64,000 bases of DNA from DASSKA01 sp963839365 (GTDB taxonomy: Bacteria > Actinomycetota > Actinomycetes > Propionibacteriales > Nocardioidaceae): assembly GCA_963839365.1 (NCBI GenBank), contig CAWIUT010000010.1, positions 186,001 through 250,000 on the forward strand, read 5' to 3'. The notes under the pieces are model-generated. The model ran no database searches, was not told where the DNA came from, and saw only the letters and a list, made by a program, of their open reading frames with translations. Positions within the stretch are counted from its first letter, which is position 1, and the number at the start of each line of letters is the position of its first letter. Below are positions 32,832 through 42,036 of this stretch, in pieces. The translations under genes were made by a program, and so were the position numbers.

Positions 32832-32854
32832 CTCCCATAACACAGAAGCCACTC

Positions 32855-32871
32855 CCACTATGCGAGAGTGG
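32855..32871. promoter_or_regulatory. Putative IclR operator 2
   Basis: Palindrome CCACT-ATGCGAG-AGTGG. Its left half and centre (CCACTATGC) match the site upstream of iclR. It lies downstream of the predicted transcript start of the ABC genes, a position suited to repression by blocking. Confidence 0.6.
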
Positions 32872-32898
32872 CGCCGATTTCGGCCGTAGAGGACACCG

Positions 32899-33741
32899 AT
32901 GAAGAAACCCACCTCGAAGCTGCTGCTGTTACCCGTGCTTGCGGTCGTGCTCGCGCTCACGGCCTGCACCTCCGGCTCCGGAGCCGCAGGCTCGACCGGA
33001 CAGGCCGGAAGCAGCACCACCAGCGGCTCCAGCACGCTGCAGAACGTGCTGAAGACCAAGACCCTGAAAGTCGCGGTGCTGCCCGACTTCCCGCCGAGCA
33101 GCGTGCAGAAGCCCAACGGCCAGTTCGCCGGCTACGAGGTGGACATCGCCCACGAGCTGGCCGACTCCCTCGGCGCCAAGCTGCAGCTGGTCCCGGCCAA
33201 CGGGGACAACCGGCTGCCGCTGCTGCAGTCCCACCGGGTCGACGTGAACATCTCCTCCTACACGGCCACCAACGAGCGGGCCCAGTCGGTGGCGTTCACG
33301 ATTCCGTACGTGTCACACGGCGCGGGCGTGATCTACAACAAGAACAACCCGATCCACAACCTGTCGGACCTGAACGGCAAGAAGGTGTCGGTCGCGCGCG
33401 GCAGCACCAACGACACGATCATGACCCAGGAGTACCCGAAGGCCGACGTGGTGCGCTTCGACACCATCGCCGACGCACTGGCGGCGCTCAAGGCCGGCAA
33501 GGTGGACGCCGCCGTCGAGTCCTACGAGACGGTGCACGACCTGGCCAAGCAGAACCCGCAGCTCGCCGTCCTGAACGTGCCGCCGATCAGCCCGGCGATC
33601 GTGTCCATGGGCATCCTGCAGGGCGACCAGGTCTGGATGAACTACCTGAACAACTTCATCCGCAACCTGATCTCCTCGGGCGAGGACAACAAGCTCTACC
33701 AGAAGTGGTTCCACAGCCCGCTGCCCAAGCTGGTCGGCTGA
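32899..33741 (+). CDS. ABC transporter substrate-binding lipoprotein, family 3
   Basis: 280 residues. Lipoprotein signal (LLLLPVLAVVLALTACTSGS, Cys about residue 23). The mature part has the family 3 (polar amino acid/opine) signature: LKTKTLKVAVLPDFPP, FAGYEVDIAHELADSLGAKL, then a two-lobe core with VSVARGSTNDTIMT and AALKAGKVDAAVESYETV. LYQKWFHSPLPKL at the end is typical. This class binds amino acids, opines and related zwitterions, so the transported compound may carry an amino group. It has its own promoter and operator, 121 bases after the PHI gene. Confidence 0.92.
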   Translation: MKKPTSKLLLLPVLAVVLALTACTSGSGAAGSTGQAGSSTTSGSSTLQNVLKTKTLKVAVLPDFPPSSVQKPNGQFAGYEVDIAHELADSLGAKLQLVPANGDNRLPLLQSHRVDVNISSYTATNERAQSVAFTIPYVSHGAGVIYNKNNPIHNLSDLNGKKVSVARGSTNDTIMTQEYPKADVVRFDTIADALAALKAGKVDAAVESYETVHDLAKQNPQLAVLNVPPISPAIVSMGILQGDQVWMNYLNNFIRNLISSGEDNKLYQKWFHSPLPKLVG

Positions 33742-33750
33742 GGATCTGCG

Positions 33751-34407
33751 GTGACCTTCTACTTCGGCGACATCCTGCCCTACCTGCCGCTACTGCTGCG
33801 GGCGCTGTGGGTCAGCATCTACGTGACGCTGATCGGCTTCGCGGTGGGCGCGGTCGCCGGGGTGCTGATCTCGCTGGCCCGCTCCAGCAGTGTGCGCCCA
33901 CTGCGCGTGCTGGCCGGCGCCTACATCGAGGTGTTCCGCAACACCCCCCTCCTGGTCCAGCTCTACTTGATCTACTTCGGGCTGGGCCAGGTGGGACTCA
34001 ACCTCGATCCGTTGTGGTCGGCGGTGCTCGGGCTGACCCTGAACAACGCCGCCTACACCGCAGAGATCTTCCGGGCCGGCATCCAGTCGGTGCCGGTCGG
34101 TCAGCAGGAGGCCGGTAGCGCGTTGGGGATGAGCCGGATGCAGACGTTCCGCTACGTCGTGTTCAAGCCGGCCATCCGCAACGTGCTGCCGTCGCTGACC
34201 AACCAGCTCATCGTGCTGTTCTTGTTCTCCTCGGTGGGCTCGGTGATCTCGCTCAACGAGCTGACCTCCACGCTGAGCGACCTGAACTCCCAGACGCAGC
34301 GGACCTTGGAGGTCTTCACCTACGGCGCGGTCCTGTACTACCTGACCTCGGTCGTGATCGCCATGAGCTTCCGGCTCGCCGAGAAGACCCTGTTCCGCTG
34401 GGAGTGA
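33751..34407 (+). CDS. ABC transporter permease, polar amino acid type (first)
   Basis: 218 residues from GTG 33751. Five or so membrane helices and the inner-membrane component motif of the His/Glu/Gln class: the EAA loop reads QQEAGSALGMSRMQTFRYVV followed by FKPAIRNVLPSLTNQ. VFRNTPLLVQLYLIYFGL in the first half is a signature of the HisM/GlnP group. The gene is 9 bases after the binding protein gene, and the second permease ATG follows the stop by 8 bases. Confidence 0.93.
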   Translation: MTFYFGDILPYLPLLLRALWVSIYVTLIGFAVGAVAGVLISLARSSSVRPLRVLAGAYIEVFRNTPLLVQLYLIYFGLGQVGLNLDPLWSAVLGLTLNNAAYTAEIFRAGIQSVPVGQQEAGSALGMSRMQTFRYVVFKPAIRNVLPSLTNQLIVLFLFSSVGSVISLNELTSTLSDLNSQTQRTLEVFTYGAVLYYLTSVVIAMSFRLAEKTLFRWE

Positions 34408-34415
34408 GGCCAACG

Positions 34416-35056
34416 ATGTCCGGATGGTTCGCAGAGTACCTCCCGCCGCTGCTGCACGGGACGGGTCTGACGCTGCTGCTCGTGGTCGTCTCCGGGGTGG
34501 TCGGCACCCTGCTCGGCCTGGTCTTCGGGATGGCCCGGATCTGCCCGATCCCGCCCCTGCGCTGGGTCTCCGCGGTCTACATCAACTTCCTGCGTGGCCA
34601 GCCGGTGCTGATCATCTTGATGTTCATCTACTTCGCGCTACCGCTGATGTTCCCGGCAGCGACGTTCAACCGCGGGTTCACCGCGATCATCGGGCTGTCC
34701 GTCTACGCCGGCGCCTACATGGCCGAGATCTTCCGGGGCAGCATCGAGGCGGTGCCGAAGGGGCAGGAGGAGGCCGCCGAGGCGCTCGGCATGGGCTACC
34801 TGCTGAAGTTCCGACACGTGATCCTGCCGCAGGCGATGAAGATCGCCGTACCGCCGGCCATCGGCTTCCTGATCTCGCTGGTGAAGGCCTCCTCGCTGGT
34901 GTCGGTGATCGGGTACGTCGAGCTCACCAAGGCCGGCCGCATCATCACCACCATCAACGAGCAGCCGCTGCGCACCTTCCTCGTGGTGGCGGCGCTCTAC
35001 TTCATCGTGTCCTACCCGATCTCCCTGCTGGGACGCTGGTACGAACGGAGGCTGGC

Positions 35057-35060
<4 letters not shown>
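34416..35060 (+). CDS. ABC transporter permease, polar amino acid type (second)
   Basis: 214 residues. HisM/GlnP-type signature FLRGQPVLIILMFIYFALPL and EAA loop GQEEAAEALGMGYLLKFRHV with ILPQAMKIAVPPAIGF. ATG 34416 is chosen because GAGG lies six bases upstream; GTG 34404 overlapping the previous stop is also in frame. Forms a heterodimeric channel with the preceding permease. The stop overlaps the ATPase start. Confidence 0.93.
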
Positions 35061-35829
<769 letters not shown>

Positions 35830-35833
<4 letters not shown>

Positions 35834-36489
35834 CCGGGCCGACCAGCTCCCGCGACCTCCCCGCCCTGCTCGGGTCGGCTCGACTGCTTCCGGTCGTCGT
35901 TGTCGAGGAGCCGGACTCCGCCCGGGGCCTCGGTGAGGCGATCCTGGCCGGCGGCCTCGACGTCGCCGAGGTCACCTTGCGCACCCCTGACGCGGTGGCT
36001 GCCCTGCGAGCGATGGCCGAGGTGCCCGGCCTCCACGTCGGCGCGGGCACCGTGCTGCGCGCCGACCAGGTCGACGAGGCGGTGGCCGCCGGTGCCGAGT
36101 TCGTGGTCTCTCCCGGCTTCGCCCCCGCGGTGGTGCGCCGGGCCTGGGGTCAGGGTGTGCCGGCAGTTCCAGGGGTGGCCACCGCAAGCGAGGTGATCGT
36201 CGCTGCCGACCTCGGCGTCGAGACCGTCAAGGTGTTCCCGGCCAAGCAGCTCGGTGGCGCAGCCACCGTGGCGGCACTCTCGGCGGTGTTCCCGACGGTG
36301 CGGTTCGTCCCCACCGGAGGCATCGGGCCCGACGACCTCGACGACTACCTCGCGCTGCCGTCGGTCCTCGCGGTCGGCGGCTCCTGGATGGTGCCCTCCG
36401 AGCTCGTGCGACGGAGGGCCTGGACCGAGATCACCGGCCTGGTGCGGCGCGCCGTACAGGTCACGACCCCCGAAGGGAACTCCCAGTGA
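35830..36489 (+). CDS. KDPG/KHG aldolase-like (2-keto-3-deoxy-6-phosphogluconate aldolase)
   Basis: 219 residues from a GTG that overlaps the ATPase stop. Class I aldolase barrel: RLLPVVVVEEPDSARGLGEA, Glu in VAEVTLRTPDAV, GAGTVLRADQVDEAVAAGAE, then the Schiff-base Lys in VKVFPAKQLGG and the phosphate site PTGGIGPDDLDDYL. It splits 2-keto-3-deoxy-6-phosphogluconate to pyruvate and glyceraldehyde 3-phosphate, or a close analogue. The kinase in the next gene would supply the phosphorylated substrate. Confidence 0.9.
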
Positions 36490-37589
36490 CGAGCTTGGCC
36501 CTGCGACCGGCCGACGAGTGCCGCTACGACCTGGTGGCCCTTGGCGAGGTGATGCTGCGCCTGGACCCCGGCGAGACCCGGATCCGAGCCGCCCGCTCGT
36601 TCACCGCCTGGGAAGGCGGTGGGGAGTACAACGTGGCGCGCGGCCTGCGGCGCTGCTTCGGGATGCGCACCGCGGTGGTCACCGCCCTCGCGGACAACGC
36701 GGTCGGCCACCTGATCGAGGACCTGATGCTGCAGGGCGGCGTCGACACCTCCCACCTGCGCTGGAGCCCCTACGACGGCATCGGCCGCCGGGTGCGCAAC
36801 GGGCTGAACTTCACCGAGCGCGGCTTCGGGGTGCGGGGCGCGCTCGGGGTGCCCGACCGGGGGAACACCGCGATCAGCCGGCTGGCCCCGGGCGACGTGG
36901 ACTGGGACCACTTGTTCGGCGAGCTGGGCGCGCGGTGGCTGCACACCGGCGGCATCTACGCGGGACTGTCCGAGACCAGCGCGGAGGTGGCCGCCGAGGC
37001 GATGTCCGCCGCGCGTCGGCACGGCACCCGGATCTCCTACGACCTCAACTACCGCCCCAGCCTGTGGCAGGACAACGGCGGGCTGGCTCGCGCCCGGGAG
37101 GTCAACAGCGGGCTGGCACCGCTGGTCGACGTGATGATCGGCAACGAGGAGGACTTCACCGCCGGACTCGGCTTCGAGGTGCCCGGGGTGGACCCGTCGC
37201 TGACAAAGCTGAGCCCTGTGGGGTTCAAGGCGATGATCGAGAAGGTCACCGCGGCGTACCCGAACCTCACGGTGCTGGCCACCACGCTGCGCGCGGTGCG
37301 CACCGCCACGGTCAACGACTGGAGCGCGGTGGCCTGGTCGCGGGACGAGGGTTTCGCCGAGGCCACCTCGCGTCCGGAGCTGGAGATCCTGGACCGGGTC
37401 GGCGGCGGTGACAGCTTCGCCTCCGGGCTGGTCTACGGCCTGCTCACCGGGCGCAGCCTGGCCGAGGCGGTCGAGCTCGGCGCCGCGCACGGCGCCCTGG
37501 CGATGACCACCCCTGGGGACACCTCGATGGCCACCCGCGACGAGGTTGAGACGCTGGCCGCCGGCGGCGGCGCGCGGGTGCGCCGCTGA
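36486..37589 (+). CDS. PfkB-family sugar kinase, 2-keto-3-deoxygluconate kinase-like
   Basis: 367 residues, longer than the usual 310-340. N-terminal motif DLVALGEVMLRLDPGETRI and GGGEYNVARGLRRCFGMRTA fit the KDG kinase branch. The catalytic base is in ILDRVGGGDSFASGL, where the second Gly-Ala of the usual GAGD is GGGD. An insertion around residues 220-260 (LGFEVPGVDPSLTKLSP) accounts for the extra length. The start overlaps the aldolase stop. KDG kinase plus KDPG aldolase make the lower part of a sugar-acid pathway; how the HPS and PHI enzymes feed into it is unknown. Confidence 0.87.
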   Translation: MTSLALRPADECRYDLVALGEVMLRLDPGETRIRAARSFTAWEGGGEYNVARGLRRCFGMRTAVVTALADNAVGHLIEDLMLQGGVDTSHLRWSPYDGIGRRVRNGLNFTERGFGVRGALGVPDRGNTAISRLAPGDVDWDHLFGELGARWLHTGGIYAGLSETSAEVAAEAMSAARRHGTRISYDLNYRPSLWQDNGGLARAREVNSGLAPLVDVMIGNEEDFTAGLGFEVPGVDPSLTKLSPVGFKAMIEKVTAAYPNLTVLATTLRAVRTATVNDWSAVAWSRDEGFAEATSRPELEILDRVGGGDSFASGLVYGLLTGRSLAEAVELGAAHGALAMTTPGDTSMATRDEVETLAAGGGARVRR

Positions 37590-37626
37590 CCATCCGCCGC
37601 GGGGAGATTGATGCGCCGGCCCGACC

Positions 37627-38076
37627 TCAGCCGGAAGGCTCCAGGAAACGGGCGCCCGGCCCGCGCTCGGCCACCTCGTCCTCGGGGTTGTTCAACGCGC
37701 AGGTGCGCAGACTGAGGCAGCCGCAGCCGATGCAGCCGTCCAGCTTGTCGCGCAGCCGCACCAGCCGCTCGATCTGCGCGTCCACCCGAGGTCGCCAGGA
37801 GCGGGACAGCCGGGCCCAGTCCGCCTTGGTGGGGGTCCGCGACTCCGGGAGCGTGGCCAGCGCCTCGGCGATCTCCTCCAGCGTCAGGCCGACCCGCTGC
37901 GCGGACCGGATGAACGCGACCCGGCGCAGGGTCGGGCGGGGGTAGCGGCGCTGGTTGCCTGCGGTGCGGGTGGAGTGGATCAGCCCCTGCGCCTCGTAGT
38001 AGCGCAGCGCCGACGTGGCCACCCCGGACCGTCTCGAGAGCTCACCGATCGTCAGGGCTGGATGCCGGTTCGACAT
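37627..38076 (-). CDS. soxR: Redox-sensitive transcriptional activator SoxR
   Basis: 149 residues, MerR family. The winged helix starts LTIGELSRRSGVATSALRYY, then GLIHSTRTAGNQRRYPRPTL, with a dimerisation helix after it. The [2Fe-2S] motif is complete: CIGCGCLSLRTCALNNP (four Cys, C-x2-C-x-C-x5-C), so this is SoxR rather than another MerR. SoxR is activated by redox-cycling compounds. The start at 38076 is chosen from family length; upstream codons read through the operator. Convergent with the kinase gene and divergent from the split transketolase, with one palindrome between. Confidence 0.93.
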   Translation of the reverse strand: MSNRHPALTIGELSRRSGVATSALRYYEAQGLIHSTRTAGNQRRYPRPTLRRVAFIRSAQRVGLTLEEIAEALATLPESRTPTKADWARLSRSWRPRVDAQIERLVRLRDKLDGCIGCGCLSLRTCALNNPEDEVAERGPGARFLEPSG

Positions 38077-38091
38077 GCCGCCGACCGTAAC

Positions 38092-38112
38092 TTGACTTGA
38101 AGTGAACTTCAA
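38092..38112. promoter_or_regulatory. SoxR-type box
   Basis: Perfect 16-bp palindrome TTGAAGTGAACTTCAA (38097-38112) preceded by TTGACT (38092-38097), which could serve as the -35. With the 19-base spacer usual for MerR-activated promoters, the -10 would fall at 38117-38122 (CACCGT) and transcription would begin at or beside the transketolase ATG. It lies between soxR and the transketolase genes. Confidence 0.65.
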
Positions 38113-38128
38113 CATGCACCGTGGGGCC

Positions 38129-38839
38129 ATGACGACGACACGAGGTGCCTTGCGGCCGGTGGGCTGGTCGTACGACGACCTGCCGCGGCTGATGTCCCTG
38201 ATGACCGGCGACGAGAAACACTCACAGGCCGCCACCTCGACCCTGGACGCGCTCTGGGTGCTCTACGACCGCATCCTCAACGTCACCCCGGACACGGTCG
38301 ACGACCCGGGGCGGGACCGGTTCTACCTCTCCAAGGGGCACGGGCCGATCGCCTACTACGCGGTGCTGGCCGCCAAGGGGTTCCTCGACGAGAGGCTGCT
38401 GCGCGGTTGGGGTGAGCTCGACTCGCCGCTCGGCCACCACCCGGACCGGACCCTCGTGCCGGGGGTGGAGATCTCCAGCGGCTCGCTGGGCCACGGACTC
38501 CCACTCGCGGTCGGCTCCGCGCTCGGGCTGCGTGCGCAGGGTTCGGACGCCCGCCTCGTCGTCCTGGTCGGTGACGCCGAGCTCGACGAGGGCAGCAACC
38601 ACGAGGCCATCGAGCTGGCGGGCGCGCTGGGCCTGCACCACCTCACGGTGGTCGTCGTCGACAACCACTCCGCCACCTACAACCGGCCCGGCCAGATCCT
38701 GCCGCGGTTCGGCAACGAGGGCTGGCGCACCGCGACCGTCGACGGACGGGACCACGCGCAGCTGGAGAAGGCGCTGGCAGCACACGAGTTCGGCCACCCG
38801 TCCGTGGTGGTCGCCGAGGTGGAGGACAAGTACCTGTGA
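38129..38839 (+). CDS. Transketolase, N-terminal subunit
   Basis: 236 residues; the thiamine diphosphate-binding half of a split transketolase. Conserved pieces are FYLSKGHGPIAYYAVLAAKG, GVEISSGSLGHGLPLAVGSA, VLVGDAELDEGSNHEAIELA and VVVDNHSATYNRPGQI; GD plus the downstream N forms the diphosphate/Mg2+ site. The start at ATG 38129 follows the SoxR-type promoter with no ribosome binding site. The stop overlaps the next start. Split transketolases occur in secondary metabolic and sugar pathways (for instance apulose-4-phosphate transketolase), so the substrate may not be the classical pentose phosphates. Confidence 0.9.
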   Translation: MTTTRGALRPVGWSYDDLPRLMSLMTGDEKHSQAATSTLDALWVLYDRILNVTPDTVDDPGRDRFYLSKGHGPIAYYAVLAAKGFLDERLLRGWGELDSPLGHHPDRTLVPGVEISSGSLGHGLPLAVGSALGLRAQGSDARLVVLVGDAELDEGSNHEAIELAGALGLHHLTVVVVDNHSATYNRPGQILPRFGNEGWRTATVDGRDHAQLEKALAAHEFGHPSVVVAEVEDKYL

Positions 38840-39741
38840 GAGACCCCCGAGCAACCTTCGCCGACACCGCCGCCGCCCTGGTCGAGGAGGACCTGTCCGT
38901 CGCGCTGGTCTACGCCGAGATCTCCGGGCAGTACTTCCGCGAGGTCGAACGCCGCCAACCCGACCGGGTGGTCAACGTCGGCATCCGCGAGCAGCTGCTC
39001 GTCAGCGTCGGCGCCGGGCTGGCGCTGACCGGGATGCGGCCGGTCGTGCACACCTTCGCGTCGTTCCTGGTCGAGCGCGCCTTCGAGCAGGTCAAGCTCG
39101 GTTTCGGCCACCAGGACGTCGGGGGCGTGCTGGTCGGCTCGGCCGGCTCCTTCGACATCGCCGCGGGCGGTCGCACCCACCAGGCGCCCGGCGACGTGGC
39201 GCTGCTGGGCACGCTGCCCGGCTGGCGGGTCCACGTGCCGGGGCACGCCGACGAGGTGGAGCGGCTGCTGCGCACCGCGGTCGCCGGGGACGGGCGCGAC
39301 TACATCCGGGTGGTCTCCCAGCAGAACGACGAGGCGTTCCCGGTCACGCCCGGCCGCTTCCACGTCGTACGACGCGGGACGCAGGCCACCGTGCTGGCCG
39401 TCGGGCCGACACTGTCGCCGGTGCTGGATGCGGTGGCCGGCCTCGACGTGACCGTGCTCTACGCCGGCACGGTCCGGCCGTTCGACCGTCGCGCGCTGCG
39501 CGGGACCCTTCACCAGCCCCGGGTGGTGCTGGTCGAGCCCTACCTGGCCGGGACCAGCGCGCACCAGATCAGCGAGGCGCTCGTCGACGTCCCGCACCGG
39601 CTGCTCTCGCTCGGCGTGCGGGACCCGGAGCTGCGCCGTTACGGCAGCCCGGAGCAGCACATCGCCGCGCACGGGCTCGACGCTCCCGGGCTGCGCGCGT
39701 CGATCACCCGGTTCCTCGGGCGCAACCAGCGGGCGGCGTGA
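38836..39741 (+). CDS. Transketolase, C-terminal subunit
   Basis: 301 residues from GTG 38836, coupled to the N-terminal subunit. The pyrimidine-binding domain begins ALVYAEISGQYFREVERRQP and contains the catalytic Glu in VGIREQLLVSVGAGLAL. QAPGDVALLGTLPGWRVHVP follows, and the C-terminal domain starts VRRGTQATVLAVGPTLSPVL. It pairs with the preceding protein to give one active enzyme. The two genes are followed by a perfect 15-bp hairpin. Confidence 0.9.
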   Translation: MRDPRATFADTAAALVEEDLSVALVYAEISGQYFREVERRQPDRVVNVGIREQLLVSVGAGLALTGMRPVVHTFASFLVERAFEQVKLGFGHQDVGGVLVGSAGSFDIAAGGRTHQAPGDVALLGTLPGWRVHVPGHADEVERLLRTAVAGDGRDYIRVVSQQNDEAFPVTPGRFHVVRRGTQATVLAVGPTLSPVLDAVAGLDVTVLYAGTVRPFDRRALRGTLHQPRVVLVEPYLAGTSAHQISEALVDVPHRLLSLGVRDPELRRYGSPEQHIAAHGLDAPGLRASITRFLGRNQRAA

Positions 39742-39768
39742 CCCGCCCGGGGCCACGCCGCCCGACAA

Positions 39769-39804
39769 GCAGGCGAGGGCGGCCCCTGCGCCGCCCTCGC
39801 CTGC
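39769..39804. terminator. Bidirectional hairpin terminator
   Basis: Perfect 15-bp stem (left arm GCAGGCGAGGGCGGC at 39769-39783, right arm at 39790-39804) with a 6-base loop, placed between convergent transketolase and csbD genes. No T tract, as usual in this GC range. Confidence 0.75.
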
Positions 39805-39855
39805 CAGGAACACCCGTGCGGGGACAGTCCCCTGACACCGCCCCCGCCCGGGAGC

Positions 39856-40029
39856 TCAGCCCTTGAAGGCGTCCTTGGCCTTCTCGCCGGCCTGCTTCAG
39901 GTCGGCCTTGCTCTGCTCGGCCTTGCCCTCACCCTTCAGCTCCGGGTCGTCGCTGGCGTTGCCGAGCGCCTCCTTGGTCTTGCCGAGACCCTTCTCCGCT
40001 GCGTGCTTGGCCTTGTCATCGCTGCCCAT
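39856..40029 (-). CDS. CsbD-family stress protein
   Basis: 57 residues, short, hydrophilic and rich in Lys/Glu/Ala. It begins GSDDKAKHAAEKGLGKTKEA and ends KAKDAFKG, with the CsbD pattern GNxxxDPELKGEGKAEQ in the middle. An AGGAGG ribosome binding site sits nine bases upstream of the ATG at 40029. CsbD proteins are general-stress proteins, often under alternative sigma factors; their molecular role is unknown. Unlike most of the genes around it, it is very small and easily missed. Confidence 0.88.
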   Translation of the reverse strand: MGSDDKAKHAAEKGLGKTKEALGNASDDPELKGEGKAEQSKADLKQAGEKAKDAFKG

Positions 40030-40112
40030 GGGAAATACCTCCTCGTGTGGTGAACGGCCCCGTACCCCGACCGTCCCTCGGCCATGCGATCACCCCGTAG
40101 CATTGGGCCCGC

Positions 40113-40188
40113 GCCGCTTTAGCTCAGCTGGTAGAGCATTCGCCTTGTAAGCGAAAGGTCGTCAGTTCGAACCTGACAAGCGGCTCCA
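40113..40188 (+). tRNA. tRNA-Thr (anticodon TGT)
   Basis: 76 bases with encoded CCA (40186-40188). Acceptor stem GCCGCTT pairs with AAGCGGC. The D arm contains AGCTCAGCTGGTAGAGC; the anticodon stem TTCGC/GCGAA encloses the loop CTTGTAA with anticodon TGT; the T loop is GTTCGAA. A TAGCAT -10 element lies at 40098-40103. Confidence 0.97.
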
Positions 40189-40250
40189 GCTCCGACTTGT
40201 CAGACTCCTCCCCCGGCTGCGGCCGGGCACCCGTCCGACCAGTCGGCGGC

Positions 40251-41102
40251 TCAGCGCAGCCGGGCCGGCTCGAACCGTGACGGCGGGTCAGCCAACGCGT
40301 CCTGGGCCTGGACGATCCGCAGCTCGTGCTCGCCGGCCGCCACGGTCGCCTCCACCACCGCGAACACCGCCGACGTGGTGCGGCCGAGCGCCTGCGGGCC
40401 CTCGCGGCCGGCCAGCAGGTTGGCCAGGAACACCGCGGTGGTCAGGTCCCCGGCACCGGGCGGGTTGAGCGGCAGCCGCGGGGTCCGCACCGTCCACGCC
40501 CCGGCGTCGGAGACCAGCACCATGTCCAGCGCGTCCGCGGGGGTGTCGTCGACGACCACGCTGGTGACCAGCACCGTGTGCGGCCCGGTCTCGCGGAGCC
40601 GGTCGGCGGCGGCCACCACGTCGTCGCGGGTGGTGGTCTCGGCGCCGGCCAGGAAGGCCAGCTCGAACTGGTTCGGGGTGATCACGTCGGCGGCCGGCGC
40701 CACCTTGTCGCGCATGAACTCCACGATCCCGGGCCGCACGTAGAAGCCCCGATCGGTGTCGCCGAGGACCGGGTCGCAGCAGTAGACCGCGGCCGGGTTG
40801 GCCTCCCGCACCCGGCGCACCGCATCCAGCACCACCGCGCCGACGTCCTCGGCGCCCTGGTAGCCGGACAGCACCGCGTCGCAGCGGGCCAGCGCGCCCC
40901 GGTCCTCCACGCCCCGGATGACCTCGCTGATGTCCTGCGCGGACAGCAGCGGGCCCCGCCAGTCGTCGTAGCCGGTGTGGTTGGAGAAGTGCACGGTCAC
41001 CACCGGCCACACCTCGACGCCGAGCCGCTGCAGCGGGAACAGGGCCGCGCTGTTGCCGGCGTGGCCGTAGGCGACCAGGGACTGGATGGACAGCACGTTC
41101 AC
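40251..41102 (-). CDS. pdxY: Pyridoxal kinase PdxY
   Basis: 283 residues from GTG 41102, matching PdxY length. It phosphorylates pyridoxal in the vitamin B6 salvage path. Motifs: VLSIQSLVAYGHAGNSAALF at the N-terminus, FSNHTGYDDWRG, the CCDPVLGD segment, DVITPNQFELAFLAGAE, and the C-terminal anion-hole/catalytic NPPGAGDLTTAVFLANLL. An upstream in-frame ATG (41138) would add 12 residues that do not align with the family. Convergent with the tRNA side, divergent from nothing; the dioxygenase gene lies upstream on the same strand. Confidence 0.93.
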   Translation of the reverse strand: MNVLSIQSLVAYGHAGNSAALFPLQRLGVEVWPVVTVHFSNHTGYDDWRGPLLSAQDISEVIRGVEDRGALARCDAVLSGYQGAEDVGAVVLDAVRRVREANPAAVYCCDPVLGDTDRGFYVRPGIVEFMRDKVAPAADVITPNQFELAFLAGAETTTRDDVVAAADRLRETGPHTVLVTSVVVDDTPADALDMVLVSDAGAWTVRTPRLPLNPPGAGDLTTAVFLANLLAGREGPQALGRTTSAVFAVVEATVAAGEHELRIVQAQDALADPPSRFEPARLR

Positions 41103-41177
41103 GGGCCCCAGTGTTCCCCGCACGCCGGTCGCCGGCACCCGCAGGGTCGGGCCGGACGACGTACGACGCGGCTCGGC

Positions 41178-41963
41178 TCAGGCGACCTGGAGGGACCGCT
41201 TGGCCAGTCCCATCCAGTAGCCGTCGATGCGCTGCTCGCCCGGCGCCTCCGGATCGGCCGCGGCGCCGAGGGTCACGAACAGCGGGGTGAAGTGCTCCAC
41301 GGTCGGGTGGGCGTAGGGCATCCCCGGCGCCGTGGAGCGGTACGACGCGAGCCCGTCCACGTCGCCGCGCGCGAGCGCGTCCGCGGCCCACGCGTCGAAG
41401 TCGCGGGACCAGCCGGGCGCCTCCGCGTCGATGCGCCACTCGCGCAGGAACGGCAGCCCGTGGGTCAAGAAGCCCGAGCCGATGACCAGCACGCCTTCGT
41501 CGCGCAGCGGCCGCAGCCGACGGCCGAGCTCGAGCAGCTGGTCGGGGTCCTGGGTGGGCAGGGACATCTGCAGGACCGGGATGTCACCGGCCGGGTACAT
41601 GATCTTCAGCGGCACCCAGGCGCCGTGGTCGAGGCCCCGGCTGGCGTGCTGGTGCACGTCGCCGGGCAGCATCGCCGCCACGCGGGCGGCCAGCGCGCTC
41701 GCGTCCGGGGTCTCGTAGGTCATCTGGTAGTAGCGCTGCGGGAAGCCGCCGAAGTCGTAGACCAGCGGGGTGCCGGGCGCGGTCGCCGACAGCATGACCG
41801 GCGCGGACTCCCAGTGTGCGGACACGATCAGGATCGCCTCCGGGCGGGGCAGGTCGCGCGCCCAGTCGGCGAGCTGTCGCGACCACACCGGGTCGTCGAG
41901 CAGAGGCGGGGCGCCGTGGCCGATGTAGAGCGCGGGCATCGTCTGGGGCATCGTCTGGGTCAT
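41178..41963 (-). CDS. 4,5-DOPA-type extradiol dioxygenase (YgiD family)
   Basis: 261 residues from ATG 41963. Class III extradiol fold: metal ligands in LYIGHGAPPLLDD, VSAHWES, GLDHGAWVPLK and GSGFLTHGL. The C-terminus has PTVEHFTPLFVTLGAAADPE. Family members use Zn or Fe and open catechol-like rings such as L-DOPA, though the bacterial role is uncertain. It diverges from a MarR regulator, with a short palindrome in between; MarR control of a phenol-responsive dioxygenase is a common layout. Confidence 0.93.
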   Translation of the reverse strand: MTQTMPQTMPALYIGHGAPPLLDDPVWSRQLADWARDLPRPEAILIVSAHWESAPVMLSATAPGTPLVYDFGGFPQRYYQMTYETPDASALAARVAAMLPGDVHQHASRGLDHGAWVPLKIMYPAGDIPVLQMSLPTQDPDQLLELGRRLRPLRDEGVLVIGSGFLTHGLPFLREWRIDAEAPGWSRDFDAWAADALARGDVDGLASYRSTAPGMPYAHPTVEHFTPLFVTLGAAADPEAPGEQRIDGYWMGLAKRSLQVA

Positions 41964-41994
41964 GGTTCCTCCAGGTCTCACCGTAGTGAACGTC

Positions 41995-42010
41995 AGTTGA
42001 AGCGTCAAGT
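41995..42010. promoter_or_regulatory. Putative MarR operator
   Basis: AGTTGA-AGCG-TCAAGT is an imperfect palindrome (one mismatch) between the divergent dioxygenase and marR genes, 14 bases upstream of the TAGGGT -10 element (42024-42029) of the regulator. Confidence 0.45.
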
Positions 42011-42036
42011 ATTCCGGGATGGCTAGGGTTACCGCC

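Noticed and set aside
37627..38235. Longer SoxR starting at 38235
   Set aside because: The extra ~53 residues would be coded by the SoxR box and antisense to the transketolase start, and they do not resemble SoxR.
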